From an uncultured Prevotella sp. (lineage in GTDB: Bacteria > Bacteroidota > Bacteroidia > Bacteroidales > Bacteroidaceae), in the NCBI GenBank assembly GCA_946403845.1, contig CAMJBL010000005.1, positions 32,719-96,718 of the forward strand: DNA of 64,000 nucleotides. Direction: 5' to 3'. This document shows positions 44,756 through 52,466 of the stretch, in pieces. Position numbers and translations under genes: made by a program. Each line of letters begins with the position of its first letter. Within the stretch, counting starts at the first letter, position 1. The notes below the pieces were generated by a model. It was not told where the DNA came from and did not search any database. It worked only from the letters and a program-made list of their open reading frames with translations.

Positions 44756-45988
44756 TTAATAAGATGTCGTCATTGTGCCATCAAAACCGATGGCGTCGCG
44801 GTTGAGCGAGCGCACACGGATATACGCTTCGCCAGAGTCATAGAGTTCTACGACATAGTGATAGGAATCCTCCTTGGTCCTGACATCGATGTCGAGCTGC
44901 GTGTATTTGTTCGACTTGGGTTTGCTCTCCTTATAACTCAGCACGGGTGCCTCGAAGTTCAGACCTATCGAGGGTGCGAGCGTGGGCGATACACGAGCCT
45001 GTCCCAGATAGGGCAGATAGCTGTGCAGCGTGTCGCCTCGCAGTTCCAGGTAGAAGTCGGGTGTCACCATCCTCGAGCCGTAGCGCATGGTGTTCATCGA
45101 ACGGATGTCGATGCGCCACTGCCTGGCAGCGATGGCATCGGAGGGCTTCACTTCGTCTCTCTCGTACGTATGGGTGTAGAGGCCCCGGGCCTGGTTGGCA
45201 TCGTTCTTCTTATAGGTGAAGTTGACGGATTCCGTGTCGCTGAACACCAGGGCATACTCGAGGGTGTCAGTACCGTTGGCGTGGTTTTCGTAGAGATGAC
45301 TCTCTGTCGCCTCCTTGCTCAGTGCGGTGAAGACGGTGCGGATGGAGTCAAGGACGGCCTGTTTGGGAGGCGTTGTGAGCTGTCCACCCTTGTTGTGGCG
45401 CTTTTTCGTCTTACTGGCGTTCGGCTTGCGATCGACCATCTTTATCAGGCCCTGCTCCTGCAGATAGGTTTCCAACTGACGGAGCAGCGAGAGCCTTCCG
45501 AGCTCGCTCGAAGATGGCCGAGTCGTGACGGACGAAGGCGAAGCCAACTGTCTGAGGCGCGGGTTCTGACCCTGTCCGGATAGAGGCGTTACCATTTGTT
45601 TCGATACCGTAAGGGGAGAGACTTCAATGGCCTTCATCTCGTTGTCTGACATGAGGTTCTTACGCCCATGATAGTATTCACCTTGAGTGCCGCTGCAAAG
45701 GAATCGGGCTACTTCTTGGATGGGGCTTCGATGGTCACCATTGCCGTCATAACGAAAAGCCAACTCATACTTGATGGTGTCAGCACCCCCCTTGTGAGAT
45801 TCGTAGCGATAGCTGTCGGACGCCTCTTTGCTCACACTGGCGAAAATATGGCGGATGGAGTCGACATTCACATTTCCCCTCTGCTTTTGGAGATAGTCGT
45901 CCAATTGGCTGAGGCGCGGATTGGGCTGCTGAGCAAATGCCATCGTCGCCCAAACAACCAGGGAAATAAGTGTATAGCGTCTGTTCAT
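44756..45988 (-). CDS. DUF4251-like secreted protein with duplicated N-terminal module
   Basis: The 410-aa protein has a signal peptide (MNRRYTLISLVVWATMAFAQ). A module of the form DSIRxxFxxxSKEAxxSxxYExHxxGxDT occurs twice (IRHIFASVSKEASDSYRYES near 45; IRTVFTALSKEATESHLYEN near 220). The C-terminal ~110 residues look like DUF4251 (DFYLELRGDTLHSYLPYLGQ, LNFEAPVLSYKESKP, DVRTKEDSYHYVVELYDSGE). The same module recurs in the protein at 49038 of the second cassette. It lies directly after the anti-sigma gene. Function unknown; likely an envelope protein controlled by the ECF factor. Confidence 0.78.
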   Translation of the reverse strand: MNRRYTLISLVVWATMAFAQQPNPRLSQLDDYLQKQRGNVNVDSIRHIFASVSKEASDSYRYESHKGGADTIKYELAFRYDGNGDHRSPIQEVARFLCSGTQGEYYHGRKNLMSDNEMKAIEVSPLTVSKQMVTPLSGQGQNPRLRQLASPSSVTTRPSSSELGRLSLLRQLETYLQEQGLIKMVDRKPNASKTKKRHNKGGQLTTPPKQAVLDSIRTVFTALSKEATESHLYENHANGTDTLEYALVFSDTESVNFTYKKNDANQARGLYTHTYERDEVKPSDAIAARQWRIDIRSMNTMRYGSRMVTPDFYLELRGDTLHSYLPYLGQARVSPTLAPSIGLNFEAPVLSYKESKPKSNKYTQLDIDVRTKEDSYHYVVELYDSGEAYIRVRSLNRDAIGFDGTMTTSY

Positions 45989-46001
45989 GATGATATCTTG
46001 T

Positions 46002-46580
46002 TTAATTATTCATAATTGCTGTGATTTCCTGTTGAAGGCGCTGGCCGCGAGAACGGATGTCCTCCAACTGAGCCGCCATCGCTACTAACGGGTCTTCTTC
46101 GGCGTTTGCTGCTGACTCAGGAGTTGGTTCTGCTTCTGCTGTGAGGGCAGGCTCTACTTCTGGGGTGGGTATCAGTTCAACGAGTTTCATGACCGTTTCC
46201 TGACGCTTCTTTGCAGGCTTATGAGTGGGCTGTGGCGCTGGCGCTTCGACAGGCTCAGAGACCGTATTTGAAGGCTCCTCTATGACAGACTCTCCTTCGA
46301 TAGGCTCAGGAACCGGGGCTGTAGGCTGTTCAACAGTCTGTGCCACGAGGGGCTCTTCAACTGTTTGCTGTTTTCCGAAGTTGAACACAATGAGCAGGGC
46401 GATACAGGCAGCGACGGATATGGCAGCATAGAGCCAAAGTCTGCGAGACTTGGGTGCCGTTGCAGGTTCCACAAGGCGCTGCATCAGCCGATCGTTCAGG
46501 TCGGCGGGCAATGGCGGCAATTGCTGCTCCCGTCGGCTGACGGCTTCGTGTAGGTTCTTATCGTTTCTGAGTTCGTTCAT
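46002..46580 (-). CDS. Membrane anti-sigma-factor-like protein (cassette 1)
   Basis: The 192-aa protein has a soluble N-terminus with a short conserved motif (LPPLPADLNDRLMQRLVEP), one transmembrane helix near residue 55 (LWLYAAISVAACIALLIVF) and a Pro/Glu-rich periplasmic part (EAPAPQPTHKPAKKRQETVM) ending in a helical tail (AAQLEDIRSRGQRLQQEITA). It starts 3 bp after the ECF sigma gene. Its twin at 50308 has the same layout, including the LPADFLQRMHQ and IRSRGERMSLQ motifs, so both are probably anti-sigma factors of one subfamily. No zinc HxxxCxxC motif is present. Confidence 0.82.
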   Translation of the reverse strand: MNELRNDKNLHEAVSRREQQLPPLPADLNDRLMQRLVEPATAPKSRRLWLYAAISVAACIALLIVFNFGKQQTVEEPLVAQTVEQPTAPVPEPIEGESVIEEPSNTVSEPVEAPAPQPTHKPAKKRQETVMKLVELIPTPEVEPALTAEAEPTPESAANAEEDPLVAMAAQLEDIRSRGQRLQQEITAIMNN

Positions 46581-46583
46581 ATT

Positions 46584-47123
46584 TTAGCGGGTTTTGATGA
46601 TTCTGTAGAGTTTCTTGCGGATGCGGCTCAGCTGCGAGCCGACGGTAGAGGGGTTGGAGTCTGTGACAAATGCAATGTCAGCGAGGCTCATGTTGTCGTA
46701 GTAGAACATGCTCACGATGGTCTGCTCGTGGGGCGGAAGTTTCGCCAGCGCCTGTTCCAACTGTCGGATGGTCTCTTCGTTCTGAGGCACATCGTCTGGT
46801 GCTTCCATTGCGTCAGTGCCCAGATTGCCTTCTTCTATATATAATAAGGTGGGCTTTTTGCCTCTGACGAAGTTGAGCGACTCATGGTAGGCAATGCGGT
46901 TGAGCCATGTGGCGAGCGAGGCCTGACGAGAATCATAGCTCCCGATGCTGCGCAGGGCCTTAAAGAACACATCCTGATAGACCTCTTCGGCGTCCTCGCG
47001 CTGCGACACGATGCGCTGCACCATGCGGAACACCATCGGACCATAGTCAGTGAGCAGCCGTTGGCAGGCGGCAGGCTGATGCTGCTGCAGGTCGCTGATC
47101 AGGATGGTTGAGTCTTGGTCCAT
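46584..47123 (-). CDS. ECF RNA polymerase sigma factor (cassette 1)
   Basis: The start is ATG 47123 (MDQDSTILISDLQQHQPAAC); the track's upstream ATG lies in a poor, AT-rich leader. The product is 179 aa with sigma region 2 (PMVFRMVQRIVSQREDAEEV, YQDVFFKALRSIGSY, SLATWLNRIAYHESLNFVRG) and region 4.2 (LPPHEQTIVSMFYYDNMSLA, PSTVGSQLSRIRKKLYRIIK). It is followed by its probable anti-sigma and four secreted-protein genes. Confidence 0.93.
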   Translation of the reverse strand: MDQDSTILISDLQQHQPAACQRLLTDYGPMVFRMVQRIVSQREDAEEVYQDVFFKALRSIGSYDSRQASLATWLNRIAYHESLNFVRGKKPTLLYIEEGNLGTDAMEAPDDVPQNEETIRQLEQALAKLPPHEQTIVSMFYYDNMSLADIAFVTDSNPSTVGSQLSRIRKKLYRIIKTR

Positions 47124-47202
47124 TTGACTTTGTCTTCTACTTATATATACACACATAATGGAAAATCATTGCACTATTTCCATTATTTTTTTACTTACCG
47201 TG

Positions 47203-47210
47203 CAAATATA
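47203..47210 (-). promoter_or_regulatory. -7 box (TATATTTG) of the first ECF cassette
   Basis: The minus strand reads TATATTTG 80 nt upstream of the sigma factor ATG; a TTGG lies about 20 nt further upstream. It looks like a housekeeping promoter, so the cassette is not solely self-controlled. An additional ECF-type promoter cannot be recognised by eye. Confidence 0.55.
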
Positions 47211-47234
47211 CGAAAAATAATCGAAAGTACCAAG

Positions 47235-47983
47235 ACTTTCGGCTGATTTCATCGTTAGGATCTTTTTCTGACAAACCGTCTCGTGAGAATCGTACATTGG
47301 TCAGCAATCGGTCATCAGGTCACAAATACGCGAGTTTTGAGCACTTTAGCTAAATGACTGACATACTGCAAGTTACATTGTTAATAGTATTAGTATCACT
47401 GACAGAGGGTATCTATGGGTTGTTCAAATAGTACTTATCGCTCGTTCGAATGGCATCTTCGACTCATTCGGATAATCTCTATAGGGGTAAAGGGATTATC
47501 TGAACAAGTCGTTCGGACTATCCAAACCACCGTTTTACTACGTCCAAACTCCCAGTTCCCGACATTCAAGCTCCTATTCCTTCGATTATTCCATGTATTT
47601 TTCTCCTAGATTGTTCTATCAAGATAGCATAATTATAGACAAAGTATCTTGACATTCCCACGCAGTTATGCTTCTTTACACATCGTTCATTGGATCCATG
47701 TGTTATAATCATATTGTTAATGATTAAGCGAACGGAATAAAAAACGGATTCTGCCGACCGCTCAGATATATCAGGTCGGACGCTCCAATATGTAAGGGCG
47801 TCCGCCCTAATTCATGCGGGCGACTGCCAACAACCAGTTTCCCCGTACCTTTCTCCCTGTTACTACGTACTTCATTCCCTGTTCCCCCTAGTTTTAGCCC
47901 CTTTTCCTTCGAACGCAAAACATACACATGGGTTCACTTTACACATAGTTACTATGTTTGCATTAGTTTTCTTGTTCATTGTT
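47235..47983. other. Gene-poor spacer between the two ECF cassettes (~750 bp)
   Basis: No convincing coding frame is present: the two ORFs listed here (47415-47609 +, 47724-47927 -) have no recognisable domain, start context or codon pattern. A short inverted repeat (GATAATC / GATTATC around 47470-47505) and a GC-richer patch around 47757-47815 with GGACGCTCC and GGGCGTCC words are visible. It may contain decayed sequence or a small RNA, but I cannot support either. Confidence 0.4.
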
Positions 47984-49036
47984 CTATTCGATGTTTAGTG
48001 CCTTCTTAATGAGCGGCTCCAATTCCTCAGCATCGGTTGAGGTGGAGAGAATGGTGCCATCGCGGTCTATGAGGAACATGGCACCGCCTGCGCCACCCAC
48101 GCCATTCTTCTCCCAGACACGGTTTTCGTCGTTCAATTCCAACAGGCTCGTCCATGGGTAGCCATCCTTTCGCGCTGCGTTTTCCATATCCTCCCGCTTG
48201 CGTTCACGGGCTATGGCTACGACTGTAAATCCTTTGTCCTTGTACTTCTCATAAACGGGAATCATGGCCTCGCTATGGCTACGACAGGGGCCGCACCACG
48301 ATGCCCAGAGGTCGATAAGCGCCACTTTTCCACGGATGAGCGAAGAGATGGGGACGAGTTGGCCATCGGTGTTGCGGACATCGTAGTCAATGTAGGGCTT
48401 GCCGGGCTGAAAGCGAAGGGCTGTTAAGGCAGTAGTAATCTGTCCGTGAACGGGATGACCTTTATATAAATTGCATAGCTTTGTTTCGTAGAGTGCGACC
48501 ATTTGCTCATGCGGCGTGGCATCGAAATTCTGGTATACATTCGCATACCTGAGCATTGTAATAGACTGCAACAACTGGTAGTAGGCCCAAAGCATGGGAT
48601 GTTGCTCGTAATATTCTGCTCGGAACGGATAACTGAGACGGCCTAAGCTGTCCATCGTCTGATGCAATCGGCCTTCATCGCCAGTGCTCTCTATCTTTGG
48701 AGCTTTGTCGCCATATAATTCAATCCGTACCGTTCCGTTCTCCACGATGAACCAGCCGTAATAGTGGCTCGAAGTTTCTACATATTGTTTATATGGAATG
48801 ACCTCGTACATTTCGGGAACGTCCGTTTCTATGTCACACTCGAAATGCCTGTTCACGGCCTTGTAATGCCATTCTGGTGCATCATTGACGCGCAGGTCCG
48901 TCCCCATCTTACAGATGACAACTTCATCGCCCCATTTGTTATCAGCAAACTTGCCCTCGATGTGGCATTTCACTTGTCCCTGTCCCGCCATTGCTACGAG
49001 GGCGAGCAGAGCGGTGATGATAGTTTTCTTGTTCAT
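47984..49036 (-). CDS. TlpA/ResA-like thioredoxin-family protein (cassette 2)
   Basis: Start ATG 49036 (MNKKTIITALLALVAMAGQG) gives a signal peptide; the ORF-track start lies within the preceding gene. The 350-aa protein has an N-terminal DUF4369-like part (VKCHIEGKFADNKWGDEVVI, WFIVENGTVRIELYGDKAPK) and a C-terminal thioredoxin fold with the active site LWASWCGPCRSHSEAM and a following GGAGGAMFLIDRDGTIL strand with the cis-Pro position replaced by Ala/Met. Family members reduce or isomerise disulfides in the periplasm. It lies 1 bp after the preceding stop codon region and ends cassette 2. Confidence 0.87.
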   Translation of the reverse strand: MNKKTIITALLALVAMAGQGQVKCHIEGKFADNKWGDEVVICKMGTDLRVNDAPEWHYKAVNRHFECDIETDVPEMYEVIPYKQYVETSSHYYGWFIVENGTVRIELYGDKAPKIESTGDEGRLHQTMDSLGRLSYPFRAEYYEQHPMLWAYYQLLQSITMLRYANVYQNFDATPHEQMVALYETKLCNLYKGHPVHGQITTALTALRFQPGKPYIDYDVRNTDGQLVPISSLIRGKVALIDLWASWCGPCRSHSEAMIPVYEKYKDKGFTVVAIARERKREDMENAARKDGYPWTSLLELNDENRVWEKNGVGGAGGAMFLIDRDGTILSTSTDAEELEPLIKKALNIE

Positions 49037-49037
49037 A

Positions 49038-50282
49038 TTATTCAAACGGTTCGAAACTTCTTGTGGTGACAGAGTAAAAGCCGGAAGTCTTTTCACGGGC
49101 TTGCTGGGGAGTCATGCTTTTGAGCGCCTTCTTGTCGTAGGTTACCTTGCCGTTCTTCCAGCTCTTCAGGACGGCCCACTCGGCGGGTATCATCATGTCA
49201 CCTTTGCCCTCGATGATGATGATGTTGAATTCCTGTTCGCTTGCACAACGAATATAGATGTAATAAAAGTCGGGGACTCTCGACAGATATTGGCTCTCGA
49301 ATAATTCGGACAATCTCAATTTCATGTGTGTACCATTGAAAAAGGTAATAGTAGGATAGAAAGAGAACCAGAAGCCCGTGTTGTCCTCCAGGAAGGCGAG
49401 TGTAGCGTTTTTGATCTGATCAAGCACCGCAGTGGCCTGTGTCCGTGAGTGCATGGTATAGACGGTGCCGCGTGTCTCACTCTTCGTCTGCTTCGGCTCG
49501 ACCGTTTGCTCCCTCAGCACGAAGTCATCCTCGTTGCGATCTTTCCTCACAATGGTGTAAGTGCTGTCGTGATAGACGTAGAACTGGCGGCTCGTGATGC
49601 CTTCCTGTTTCAGGATGGGCTGAATCATACGGGTGTAGGCCTCCTTGTCGAAAGGCACGATGTCCTTAATCGGCTTGTAAACGCTGTCGGGGGTGTATTC
49701 ATATCTGAAGTAGCCAAAACCCTTCGGACTCCACTGGGATCCTATATTATAGGGATATGAATTATAGCTGAAGGAGATTAACTCTGGGGCATTGATATAA
49801 TCGACATCCCTGTTGTGGTGGTAGGTCGTCAAGGTGTCTCCATTCTGATATTCGCCAATGACAATGGCATAGCGCACGCTATCGACTCCATTTCGGTGGT
49901 ATTCCCAGATATAGCTCTCCAAGGCATTGTCAGTAAGTGCCTTGCAGGTGTTGCGTATGGCTTCATACACTTTGTTTTCCCGATTAATCCTATCCTGCAC
50001 GATGCTGTCATTCCTCTGGTTTGGCAAATCCTTCTTGGGGTCGCCCGTTTTTGGCGTCGGCTGGAAGTCGTTCATCAACGCGCATTGAATTCTAACCGTT
50101 TTATGGTACTTTCCGTCATAACTATATGTTATCCAATCGGGAACAGCAGTTCCTATGTTATACACATAGTTGGCGAGGCTGTCAATCATTGGATTGCCCT
50201 GCAACCGCTTTAGAAGGGTTCCCTGAGCCACCGCGCTGAGGGATACGATGGTAGCACAAAGTGCAAATGCTATTCTTTTCAT
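49038..50282 (-). CDS. Secreted protein of cassette 2, related to the DUF4251-like protein of cassette 1
   Basis: Start ATG 50282 (MKRIAFALCATIVSLSAVAQ) gives a signal peptide; 414 aa. A module around residue 100 (VYEAIRNTCKALTDNALESY, IWEYHRNGVDSVRYAIVIGE) matches the duplicated module of the 44756 protein. The C-terminal half (MHSRTQATAVLDQIKNATLA, YYIYIRCASEQEFNIIIIEG) is not recognised and differs from DUF4251. Its position directly after the anti-sigma gene copies the order in cassette 1. Function unknown. Confidence 0.75.
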   Translation of the reverse strand: MKRIAFALCATIVSLSAVAQGTLLKRLQGNPMIDSLANYVYNIGTAVPDWITYSYDGKYHKTVRIQCALMNDFQPTPKTGDPKKDLPNQRNDSIVQDRINRENKVYEAIRNTCKALTDNALESYIWEYHRNGVDSVRYAIVIGEYQNGDTLTTYHHNRDVDYINAPELISFSYNSYPYNIGSQWSPKGFGYFRYEYTPDSVYKPIKDIVPFDKEAYTRMIQPILKQEGITSRQFYVYHDSTYTIVRKDRNEDDFVLREQTVEPKQTKSETRGTVYTMHSRTQATAVLDQIKNATLAFLEDNTGFWFSFYPTITFFNGTHMKLRLSELFESQYLSRVPDFYYIYIRCASEQEFNIIIIEGKGDMMIPAEWAVLKSWKNGKVTYDKKALKSMTPQQAREKTSGFYSVTTRSFEPFE

Positions 50283-50307
50283 ATCTTTTTTGTTTATGAA
50301 TTTACTA

Positions 50308-50919
50308 TTATTCGTCTTCATTCAAGGCTATTTCCACTTGTAGGCTCATGCGCTCACCCCGACTGCGGATTTCGTCGGTCAATCCCTTGAAGTCGGCTTG
50401 CAGACTGCCGCTCGTCTGTGTCATTATTTCCATTTCTATCCGTCTCCTCTCTTCAGCGAAGGCTCTTTCGGCAAGTTCTGTTGCATCGATAGGATCTGGT
50501 TCCGGCGTAACTTCCACGGGCTCAGCTTTCGCCATGTAGTGTCTGGGCGTGCGGGGCATCCGGATTTGCTCCTTCAGGATTTTCACGGTGTCGGCCGTTT
50601 CCGTCTTTTCTTCTTTCTCCAAGGTTTTTGCCTTCACTTTCTTGGTCTCTGTTTGCGGGGACGCCTTTATGGTGTCTGTATGTGCCACAAGGTCGGGGTT
50701 CTCGCTGTTTCGGTTGTTGAGAGCAACACTCAGGGAGAACAGCAGGACGAGACTGGCGGCGATAGCCGATATTGGGTAGAGCCAGCGACGTATCGGGCTT
50801 TTGGTTTCCTTTTCGGTAGCCTGGTGCATCCGCTGCAGGAAGTCGGCAGGCAACTGCGGCGTATCGGCATATTTGCGCCGGACGGCTTCGCGGAGGTCGG
50901 TATCTTTGTTCGTTGTCAT
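50308..50919 (-). CDS. Membrane anti-sigma-factor-like protein (cassette 2)
   Basis: The 203-aa protein has a cytoplasmic N-terminus (DLREAVRRKYADTPQLPADF, LQRMHQATEKETK), one transmembrane helix near residue 55 (WLYPISAIAASLVLLFSLSV) and a Lys/Glu-rich periplasmic part ending GLTDEIRSRGERMSLQVEIA. The layout and end motifs match the cassette 1 twin at 46002. It overlaps the sigma gene by 4 bp (ATGA type), showing translational coupling. Confidence 0.83.
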   Translation of the reverse strand: MTTNKDTDLREAVRRKYADTPQLPADFLQRMHQATEKETKSPIRRWLYPISAIAASLVLLFSLSVALNNRNSENPDLVAHTDTIKASPQTETKKVKAKTLEKEEKTETADTVKILKEQIRMPRTPRHYMAKAEPVEVTPEPDPIDATELAERAFAEERRRIEMEIMTQTSGSLQADFKGLTDEIRSRGERMSLQVEIALNEDE

Positions 50920-51464
50920 ATCTTCTGAAGTTGTTTATAAAGTTTCTTGCGGATTCTGTAGAGGCGGTTGGCCAATGCGTGAGAGGTGGCGTCCATGATG
51001 AATGCGCATTCGTCGAGCGGACGGTTTTCGAAATAGTAGAGCGTGAGCAGCAGGCGTTCGTCGGGCAGCAGATCGTCCATCAGTTGTTCCAGTCTCTGGA
51101 TGCGCTCCTCACGTCCAGTGGACAGCTCCGCTTCCAACTGCTCATCACTGATGTCCGTCTGCCAAGCCTGGCTGTCTTCGATCGGAACGATCATGGGGCG
51201 GCGGCGTTTCAGGAAGTCGAGCGTCAGACGGTAGGCGATTCGGCAGAGCCAGGTAGAGAGCGAAGCCTTGTGCGGGTCGTAGCTGTCGATATGGTCGAAG
51301 GCACGGAGGAAAGTATCTTGCGTCAGTTCCTGGGCATCCATCACGTCGGTCACCTGTCTTACGATCATTGCGAAGACCTCCTGCCCGTAGCGACCGACCA
51401 TCAGGTCTTGTCCCTTGCGCCGACCGCCTTTCACAGCTTCTACTATCTGCTCGTCTGCCTTCAC
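50916..51464 (-). CDS. ECF RNA polymerase sigma factor (cassette 2)
   Basis: The 182-aa protein has region 2 (GQEVFAMIVRQVTDVMDAQE, LTQDTFLRAFDHIDSYDPHK, SLSTWLCRIAYRLTLDFLKR) and region 4 (LLPDERLLLTLYYFENRPLD, ECAFIMDATSHALANRLYRI). Between them the linker is short and acidic. It is a paralogue of the cassette 1 sigma. The stop overlaps the start of its anti-sigma gene by 4 bp. A TAACTTTG box lies at 51555-51562. Confidence 0.93.
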   Translation of the reverse strand: MKADEQIVEAVKGGRRKGQDLMVGRYGQEVFAMIVRQVTDVMDAQELTQDTFLRAFDHIDSYDPHKASLSTWLCRIAYRLTLDFLKRRRPMIVPIEDSQAWQTDISDEQLEAELSTGREERIQRLEQLMDDLLPDERLLLTLYYFENRPLDECAFIMDATSHALANRLYRIRKKLYKQLQKI

Positions 51465-51554
51465 TATCGTTGTTTCAATTTGCTGTTTCTACTTGTTATA
51501 CGACAGGAATCAGGAAATATCCCGCACTTTCCTACATTTTTTTATAATTGTGTG

Positions 51555-51562
51555 CAAAGTTA
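51555..51562 (-). promoter_or_regulatory. -7 box (TAACTTTG) of the second ECF cassette
   Basis: The minus strand reads TAACTTTG about 90 nt upstream of the sigma factor start, matching TAnnTTTG. Confidence 0.55.
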
Positions 51563-51612
51563 GGGAATTTCACTGAGAAAACGAAATAAGCGCGAACTTT
51601 ATGACGAAAAGA

Positions 51613-51644
51613 TTTGGAAGTATCAAATATAGTTATTATCTTTG
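51613..51644 (+). promoter_or_regulatory. -33/-7 promoter of the four-helix-bundle gene
   Basis: TTTG (51613-51616) and TATCTTTG (51637-51644) are 20 nt apart, and the ATG follows 21 nt downstream at 51666. Excellent match to the Bacteroidetes promoter. Confidence 0.82.
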
Positions 51645-51665
51645 CAGTGTAAAAATCCAAGAACT

Positions 51666-52334
51666 ATGGAACACAACATCAACAACAAAGAGAAACAAGT
51701 GCTGCGCAAGCAGAATCGGTGGGAAGGACTCTACTTCTATCAGAAGTCGAATGTGCTCTACCAACTGACATTCGCTTTCACTAAGCGTTTCCTAACCCGT
51801 GGCGACCGCACCATCGACCAGATGGTACAGGCGGCACGCTCAGGCAAACAGAACATTGTGGAAGGCTCCGCCGACGGCGTCACCTCGATGGAGATGGAGT
51901 TGAAACTCTTGAACGTCGCCCGAAGCAGTATCAAGGAACTGAAGGAAGACTACGAGGACTACCTAGCCTCGCGCCATCTCTCGCGCTGGACGGCCGGGCA
52001 TGCCCGCTACGACGGGATGCTGAAATTCTGCCGCCGGCATAACGCCATTGCTGACTACGAGAGTTTCTTCGAAAAATGGACTGCCGAAGAGATGGCAAAT
52101 ATAGCCTTAACGCTCTGCCATATGGTGGACAGGATGATGACCACCTATCAGAAGCAACTGGAACAGGAATTCGTGACAGAGGGCGGAATCAAGGAACGGA
52201 TGACAGCCGCCCGCTTGAGCTATCGCACAAATCAAAAAGAAGAAATAGCCCAACTGAAGCAAGAATTGGAGCAGGCCCACCGCAGGATCGCCGAGCTCGA
52301 GGCGAAACTCAAGGCCATAGAAGGAAAGGAATAA
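51666..52334 (+). CDS. Four-helix-bundle (S23/IVS-like) protein with coiled-coil tail
   Basis: Start ATG 51666 is used; the ORF track begins at a TTG inside the promoter. The 222-aa protein has the S23/IVS-like four-helix fold: WEGLYFYQKSNVLYQLTFAF, FLTRGDRTIDQMVQAARSGK, QNIVEGSADGVTSMEMELKL, and ARSSIKELKEDYEDYLASR. The C-terminus is a coiled coil (LKQELEQAHRRIAELEAKLK). Relatives are encoded within 23S rRNA intervening sequences or next to diversity-generating retroelements (Avd), but no reverse transcriptase is present here. The stand-alone form is common in Bacteroidetes; its role is unknown. Confidence 0.85.
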   Translation: MEHNINNKEKQVLRKQNRWEGLYFYQKSNVLYQLTFAFTKRFLTRGDRTIDQMVQAARSGKQNIVEGSADGVTSMEMELKLLNVARSSIKELKEDYEDYLASRHLSRWTAGHARYDGMLKFCRRHNAIADYESFFEKWTAEEMANIALTLCHMVDRMMTTYQKQLEQEFVTEGGIKERMTAARLSYRTNQKEEIAQLKQELEQAHRRIAELEAKLKAIEGKE

Positions 52335-52346
52335 GGCTCTTTCTTG

Positions 52347-52463
52347 CTAGCCTGGCTAGCCGTTCTAGCCTAGCTAGATAGACTAGAATGGCTAGATTAG
52401 CTAGATCGGCTAGTTCGGCTAGGTAGGCTAGATTGGCTAGTCAGGCTAGATCGGCTAGTTCAA
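52347..52463. repeat. 9-nt CTAG array, 13 units in perfect phase
   Basis: CTAG occurs at 52347 and then every 9 nt to 52455 (13 sites), with the five bases between them varying. One extra out-of-phase CTAG lies at 52370. The array fills the gap between the four-helix-bundle stop (52334) and the GH20 stop (52467), which are convergent genes. It is the longest array in the window. Confidence 0.92.
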
Positions 52464-52466
52464 AGC

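Noticed and set aside
38108-47123. Sus-like iron/glycan surface signalling locus
   Set aside because: There is no TonB receptor, SusD or FecR-type anti-sigma within the cassettes; the plug-like segments have no barrel.
47724-47927. Minus-strand ORF of 67 aa in the cassette spacer
   Set aside because: No domain, no signal peptide, no promoter or start context, and low-complexity composition; not supported as a gene.
51666-52334. Diversity-generating retroelement accessory gene (Avd)
   Set aside because: The four-helix fold fits, but no reverse transcriptase, template repeat or variable repeat is present nearby.
52347-52463. Possible CRISPR or IS end because of the dense CTAG repeats
   Set aside because: The period is 9 nt with no spacers of 25-40 nt, and there are no cas or transposase genes; it is a short-period tandem array.
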